From Rattus norvegicus (taxonomy: Eukaryota > Chordata > Mammalia > Rodentia > Muridae), in the NCBI RefSeq assembly GCF_036323735.1, contig NC_086028.1, forward strand, positions 18,554,001 through 18,618,000: DNA of 64,000 bases, read 5' to 3'. Below are positions 42,601 to 50,500 of this stretch, in pieces. Numbering within the stretch: position 1 is the first letter of the stretch; each line of letters begins with the position of its first letter. The position numbers were made by a program, and so were the translations under genes. The notes beneath the pieces are model-generated. The model saw only the letters and a list, made by a program, of their open reading frames with translations. It was not told the origin of the DNA and did no database searches.

Positions 42601-45600
42601 TTCACATTACTATTGTTATTATTAGCATTTATTCGGGAATGAATATCTGAATCTCTCCTAAGTCAGTGAGCGAGGGGGTCATTTACTTCTGTGACTCATC
42701 TTCTACTCTATAGATTTTAGCAAAAAGGGGGTGCTGAATACCCTGATCCCCTCCCCCCAGCAAAGCAGACTAGTAGCTAATCCTAAATAAACTGTATTCC
42801 TCTTTCTTCTTTTTAAGCTCAGGGCTGAGAATAAAATTTTATAAATAAAATAAAGCCATATTTTCACTACTAAATAGCTGTAGAAATTACCTTATACAAT
42901 AAGCTTGTTTTCTCAGAGTCCAGCCTCGTGTTTAATGTGAAGGGACACAGCACTTGAACAGGGATGTCAGAATAAGTGGCACACAAGTCACTCCAGCAGC
43001 AATTAACACTGTGTGTCACAAACACTGCCAATACACTTCACAAGTTCCTACACTGAGAAGAGCTAACACAAGTACTGACGTCTCCATTCCCAGTGACACT
43101 CCCAGTAGCACATAGCTACCGATCCCAACGTAAGGAAAATTTCTGTATCTGAAAATACAACTGAGGACGTTCTACCTAATTTTTAGTTGAAAAGGATTAT
43201 TAATCTGCAATAACGATAGACAAAATAGCAAATATCAAGAGGATTTAATAAGAGAAGCCCAAAAATGACTTCTGAGTGGAGGTACATATAATGCAGAAGA
43301 GAAGGGAAAACGCACTAGCAGACTATCTGACAGCACCTAGGTTTGTGAGGAGATTTCCAGCGATGTAAGATTTTAGCCAACATGACAGCATACGCCTTTA
43401 ATACCAGCACTTTCAAGGCAAAAGCAGGTGATTATTGTGAATTCAAGGCCAGCCTGTTCTACACATAGAGTTCCAAGTCAGACAAGGTTACACAGTGAGG
43501 CCCTGGCTAAAGAAAGAATTTCACTACAAATCTGCACAAATATATTTAACTATGAACATCTGCAGTCAAGTCTAATAACAGAAAACACCAGCCTTAAGCC
43601 TCAATTAACCCCCAAAAGAACGGTTTTATTTTTTATCAGCCAACCAGTATGACATAGAAGTATAATCAGTGATTATATTTTCAACTTTACCAACAGAACT
43701 TTATGAATATTTGTGTTCTCTATTTTATAGAAATAGTTATGAAATACCAATTTTGGCTGACAAAGCTTAAACTACTACATGGCTCTCCATGAAAAGTCTG
43801 TCACCTTTCCTGTAAACACCGTTTCTCTGTAGTATTCCCTCCTCACTTCAGACCTCTAATTAGATGTCCTCTCTAACTCCACAGTGAGCTACTTTAATCC
43901 ATGCACATACATGGACAAGTCAGTAGTGTGGATTGTTCTTTTCGTAGTGGCTGCTGAGTGGACAGCTATAAGTATCTGGAATGAAGGTATGAAGAAGCAG
44001 GTAGCATTCTTCTGAACAATCTTGACACTTAGATTGTCTTTTTTTCTTTTCTTTTCTTTTTCTATTTCTGAAATGTAATTGTTAGGCTTGGGATGTAACT
44101 TGGTAGTTAGTGGAGAGCCTTCCTAGCATGGAGGAGGCCCTGGTTCATCAGATGTGACATAAAACCAGGCAAAACCAGACAGAAGAACCAAAAACCTATG
44201 TCACTGCTTGCCTATTTTTACCTTGTGACTATTTCCTGTTTGTGTCCCCAGCTTTCCAGTTCCTCCCGCTTAACCCCTTTGACAGAAAATAACAGGAAGA
44301 TGTGGCAAAAGCTTCGAGTATGAACCACTGCTATTATCATCAACACTGGCCTGTCCCGTCAGTCACTCATCCCATACTTACTGTTCCTTGTTCTAATAAA
44401 AGTTGACACTTGCTGAGACATTCTGGGCTGTCAATCAGTTCCAAGAGTGCTTTCTCAGCCTCTATTCTTTCATTGAGATCGGTCCCTACGTAGAGATGAG
44501 TACACAGAGCTTCCAACTCAGCCAAACTCTTCAGAGAAAGAAAAGAGACTTGAATGAAGATAATTAAACACAGAAAACAGGAAATAAAGAAATGATGCTT
44601 ATATACATCCATTCAATACCTAGTTACTGAGCAGTAATTAATGACGCACTTAAATACTGTGGCAAAAGAAGCACATTTCCTACTTCCCAAATTGTTTACT
44701 TATAAAATCAGTTATACAGTGTAACTCTACGTAGAGGGGAAGGTTCTCTCCTTTACAAGGTTAAGTTACATATATGCTAAAATGTTCAAAATTACAGAGT
44801 GCCTCAAAGCTGAAGGGTAAGCCACATGAAGAACAGACTAGAAGGCAGTGTGGGTAAAGAAACAGCATTTACAGGGCTTCAGATAAAACAAATGTACTCA
44901 CTGCAAGGCCTTAGACAGTGGCCAGTCCTGGTGAAGAGACACTGGGCAGACCACGGTGGGAGAGAGACCACGCACAGGCTGCCAACAGCCCCACTCATGT
45001 GGCTTTGTTGTTCCCTGCCACCTATACAAGGACCTAATGCTAACTGTGTGTGCTGATCTGGGCCTTCTGAACTCAGTGCTTCAGGTGAACCACGTCATCA
45101 CTTCTGATCTGACCACACGCTAACTAATTAAAGGACAGGCTTTTATCTTATAAGCACAAAGACAAACTGGTTCTATCTATAAATAGAATACATGAAAACA
45201 ATGAGCTACAAAGTGAGTTCGGCCACCCTCTTGGCTTAAGAGAATCTTGTTAAAGCCATTTATTAAAACAAATTATTTCACTTGGAACTTGAATTACATA
45301 CTTGACAAAAATATTGGCAGAGATTTTCAAAACCAGGTAGCCAAATGAACATAATGGGATATTCCCAAAAAAACCTGCCAATTTTGTTCAGTTCTGGCCG
45401 GAATTTCTGTTTGCAGCTTACAGCTGCACTTGGCTTCACACCCGTCAAATGCACAGGCAGCACTGAGGCAGGAGAGCCCTGATGCCCATCCTTGCTCCCA
45501 CCTTAGCTCCTGCACACTCCCCACTTCCCTACTGTGCCACAGCCCAGTAGCCAAGGCAAGCTGGTGCATGGGAGGAGGCAGGAGTGCTGTCCCATGCTCA

Positions 45601-47542
45601 CTGCTTCAGTCAGAGTCAAACAAGCAGCAGAGTTGCATGCTCCCAGTGTACTTCATAAACTTAACTGTAATAACACTGTGCGTAAATATCTATATCCCAT
45701 AAAAGACAGGTCCAGAGTCTATAAATATAATCTTCTTGTCCTGTGAAGGCTTGTTTCCCCAGTGTAGGGAATGTCAGGGCACTGAGGTGGGAGTGGGTGG
45801 GTGGGAGTGGGAGCATCCTCATAGAAGCAGGAGGAAGGGAGAGGGTATGGGAGAAGGGGGAAAGGGGATAACATTTGAAATGTAAATATATAAAATAGCC
45901 AAGAAAAAATAAAATTAAAAGAAAAGAAATAGGGTCTTTATAATATCTTAGTTAAGGGATTTGGATAAAATCATTCTAGATTTGGAGTGGGCCCTAAAGC
46001 CAACTCTAAACCCAATTACTGGCATCTTTATAGCAGAGGAATGGCATGGGCGGCACATTTCCACAACCCAGCACTCAGGAGGCTGAGGCAGTCAGACTGA
46101 GAATTCAAGGCCATCGACAAAGCTTTTAAGAAAATTAGTAAAAGTCTTCTCTGTCAGGTGGGAGACAGTGCTTCCTTTCCTGTACAGTATAACCTTCTCT
46201 GAAAGTGCATGGGAACATAAGGATTGGTCATGAAGTATGACTTCCTTCTATCAATCCACCAATACACACAGGAACATGTGAGTGCCTGCCTACGACTCTG
46301 AGAGCACTATGAAATTTGAGTGTAAAATACAGAGCTCAAAACACCAAATGTTCTTGAAGTGTTCACGTCCCTAAAACACCATTTGCATCCCTCACCCAAC
46401 TCCTTGCAAACTCAATACTCCTCAGGAACATGGAAGCTGGCCATACTTGTGGTGGCCATTGTCACCAGTCTCTCCGAAAACCAGACTAACTTTCTGGAAA
46501 GAGAAAGGTGATAAGGAGTTTGAGGTGCAGGAAGACGCAGAGGAGAGGGCCATAAGAAGACAGGCAGAGACTGGGAGGCCATATCTAAAACCAAGAGGTG
46601 CTAACGCTGTCAAAAACTGTGAGAAGCTAGGCCAATGCCTCCAGACAGAAGCAAGCCATCTGTCCTCTGTCTCAGTCTTCTGGCCTTCAGAACTGAGAAC
46701 AAATTGGAGTTTTAAGCCACCCCACTTGTGGCAATGTGTTACAAAGGACCTAGAAAACTAATATTTAAAAATATAAATGATGGGGCTAGAGAGATGGCTC
46801 AGCAGTTAAGAGCACTGACTGCTCTTCCAGAGGTCCTGAGTTCAAGTCCCAGCAACCACATGGTGGCTCACAAACCACCCGCAATGGAACCTAATGCCCT
46901 CTTCTGGTGTATCCAAAGAGAGCAATAGTGTACATAAAATGAATAAATAAATCTTAAAAAACTAAAATAAATCATTTAAAATATATAGATATTAATATCA
47001 GTCAAGTCACTGGTGTCTAATTATCTCAGTGACACTATTAAAAAATTGTGAAGATGTCTAGATATCACTTGCTTTGCTATAGTGATTTAATAAACTTTAA
47101 GACAAAAAAGTATATAATTAATTAGTATTCAGTCAACATTGCCAATCACCCCTTTTCTCCAAAGATGTTTCATATTAGTTTTAAACTATTTGATTTATTT
47201 TCTATGCATGAGTGCTTTACCATTTATCTTTATGCACATGGTGTTTACTTGCATGTCCACCCTTGCAGCACATGTTGCACTGCCTCCAGAAGAAGGTTTG
47301 GACCCCTGCAACTGGAGACAGACACTTGTTAGCCATCATGTGAGTGCTAGGAATCAAGCCCGGGTCCTCTGGAAGAACAGTCAGTGATCTTAAGCACTGA
47401 GACACCTCTCCAGTCCCAATATTTAAAATTATTAATAAATAATAAGTGGTACAAAATTAAAAAGGAAGAGTATGAAATTTTATAAAAGATTGGAAGGGAG
47501 CAACAAATTTTGTTACTATAATGATCTAAAATAAATAAATAA

Positions 47543-47573
<31 letters not shown>

Positions 47574-50500
47574 AAGAATCAAGCGGCTCACCCTTGGCCA
47601 GGCCAAGCAGCATGGGCTTCCCAGGGAAGACATCCAGAGGTCTGACCCTAGTGGGAGTCACTACAATGAGCAGAATGGTTTGTATACTATGAAGAGAAGA
47701 GAGGCCAAGAGGGAAACTCGAGGGAGGAATAGCCTGATATGAGTAGCCTGCCTACCACCCGAGGTCATGGTCAAGTCCTAGCCCATGCTGTCACTGAGGG
47801 CCAAGTCTGGGTCTGGCCACGCAGTAGCAGGGGTTTATGTTGATTATTACCACGAGAGACTACTCTGAGCCACCTCCTAGGACCATGCTGATAACCAAGG
47901 GCTATGCAGAACTAGACCTGCCGCTTACTGGCTTCAGCACTCTGGAGAGCTGGCCCTGCCTCTCACTACAGCACTTGGGAAATCCGGCCCTGGGCCACAC
48001 TGAGCAGCACTGTAGAGCTGAGCTTGGTGCCATGGGTCACTGGCTCCTTGACAGGGTGACAAGGACAGCAAAGGAGTAGAGAGGGGAGGCAGTGGCAGCC
48101 AGGAGAACAGAGAAAAGGTGTTGGAGCACAGGGAAACTTATGTGAGCAATTTCCATATTTTAGTGACAATTTCACGGATGTACACATATACCAAAACTCA
48201 CCCTACTACCCTTTGGACACATGTACTATGGGCCAATTATAGTTTAGTACTCACTCTACTGCAGTTTGGATACCTGTACTGTGGGCCAATTATAGTTCAG
48301 TACAAAGGCTTTTATTCCCCAACTCCAAAAACCCCCAAACTTTTCAACAATCTTTGAAAACAAAATCTTTAAAAAGCCTGAAGGCTTTTTCCTGGGTCTC
48401 TTAGAACTAACTCTTCCTTCAACAAAGAATCCAGTATTATGTTGTCACAAAAGGAGTTCAGATTTGGATTGTGAGTGTTAAATAATCATAACAATGTTAT
48501 TAATCAAAATAGGAACCACTACAAATCAACATATTTTTGCAGTGAGAGGTAGCAAAATTATTATTTATTCTTTAGTGTAAAGTCCAATGCTTTGGAATTA
48601 AACAAATTCTTAGAAAGCAACATCTTCATCCTGTTCATTACAGAAGTGGATTTTTGCTTAAGACATTGTCAAGGTGTGGAAGAAGGGGTCATCGTTGGCA
48701 AAAGGTCAAGTGAACATGACGAGCATGCTGGATAAGGCTGAAGGCCACGCTCAGTGCATTCAGCTACAGACGCTGCGATTGTACAGCATGCAGTCCTAGG
48801 AGTGGGTCGTTTCTGAATGCTGGCCAATGCTGCAGGCCCTGCAGCTTTTCTTCTGCACATGTAATGGATTTGGTGAGCACATTCTCAGACAGAGTGGTCT
48901 GACTAGGATTCAGCTGGTAGTTGGACAGACTAGCAGCAGCAGACCACCCAATAGTGACCATGGCCTTCTCATGGTGCAAGTTTGGCTCTGGGAAGTGCTT
49001 TAAAGCTTCTCTTTAGTCCAACCACTAAGCTAGTCATTGGCAATTGTCATTTTCCTGTCACAAGGCACAATCTGATCAAGAAATGAGTTCACTAAAGTTT
49101 TTAAGAAGAAATTAAAAAAAATAAAATGCCTCATCATTGCAAAGATTAAAAGAGACATGAATTCAGTTTTCTAAAAAATTTCCATCAGGTCATGAGGAGT
49201 CATTTACCAAGCTTTTCTGCCTTTCCAATTTTCTTCAAATGTCAAATGACCATGAATGGTCCACACTCAGTTCTCTGCAAGCAGCTTCTCCTGTAGTTGT
49301 AAGAGGATTATTTCAGTGACTGTTTTCCATGAATCACTGTTAACTTCTGATGACCTACCACAATTCTCCTCAACTTTAGGGTTCTCAATTCCTTTGCAAA
49401 CTTTATTTTACCACCACTGCACTGTACATTAGAAATTCCTGAGCCAACAACAGCAGAGACCCATTTTATACACTGCTATTACTGACTCATTTTATACTCA
49501 AACAAGAAAATCTTGGCTTAGTAGGTGGCTGGAACCCATGTAAAGAGAATAGAAAAACCTACTCCATAGAGTTGAAGTTTAACCTCCACACATGCATCAC
49601 AGCGCACATATTATAAAATAAGACAATTTTAAACAAATCACTCAGTTGCTTGTCTTCATCATTTCCATAATATAAATCTAAAATAAACACTATGTAATGC
49701 CACTAGCAAAAAGTATACAGTGAGAAATGAATATTAAAATGATTTACAACATAACCATGTTAAGAGTATCAAATGACAAATTTCCACAAGGTAAAACTGA
49801 AGTACTTTTGTACCAACTGTCTTACGATTTTACTGCTGTGAGGAAACACCATGACCAAGGCAACTTTTATAAAGGACAATATTTAACTGGGGCTGGCTCA
49901 CAGGTTCAGAGGGTCCATTATCATCAAGGCATGGCAGCATCCAGGCATGGCAGTTGGAGAAGCTGAGAGTTCTACATCTGGATCCAAAGGCAGAGAACTG
50001 TTCTCAGGCAGGCAGGAGGCAGCCCACCAGCACAACGATCCACTTCCTCCAACAAGGTCACCGGTGCTACTCACTGGGCCAATCATATTCAGACCACCAC
50101 ACCAACCACAGAGTTGTTTAAGTGCCCCACGGTTTAAGAATATTTTTATCTTTGAAGCCAATTCTAAAAACTAGACTTCTGCATGCTACATAGTTCTGTT
50201 TTAGTGTGCTCTTTCTTCAGATTAAGAAACCTGAAGTTGACAGGGTTCATGTACAAGACCATAGAGCCAATGAAAAGTCTATATGCACCATCCATCTGCC
50301 ATGCTGCCACCCATCACAGATCTGTCACATCGTTCTGCCAACAATGTCCAAGTCCTACTCTTAGCCTCCTCTTTTATCTGTCTACAAAGCCCTTCCAGAA
50401 AGGTACTAAAAGTAACACCAGAACAGCAGAAACCACATTACACATGGCTCTGGAACTACAGAAACCATATTAAACATGGCTCTGAACTATGGAAACCCCA

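Noticed and set aside
47837..48079. 80-codon frame in a GC-rich block
   Set aside because: The block looks like a modular rodent repeat; no start context or homology.
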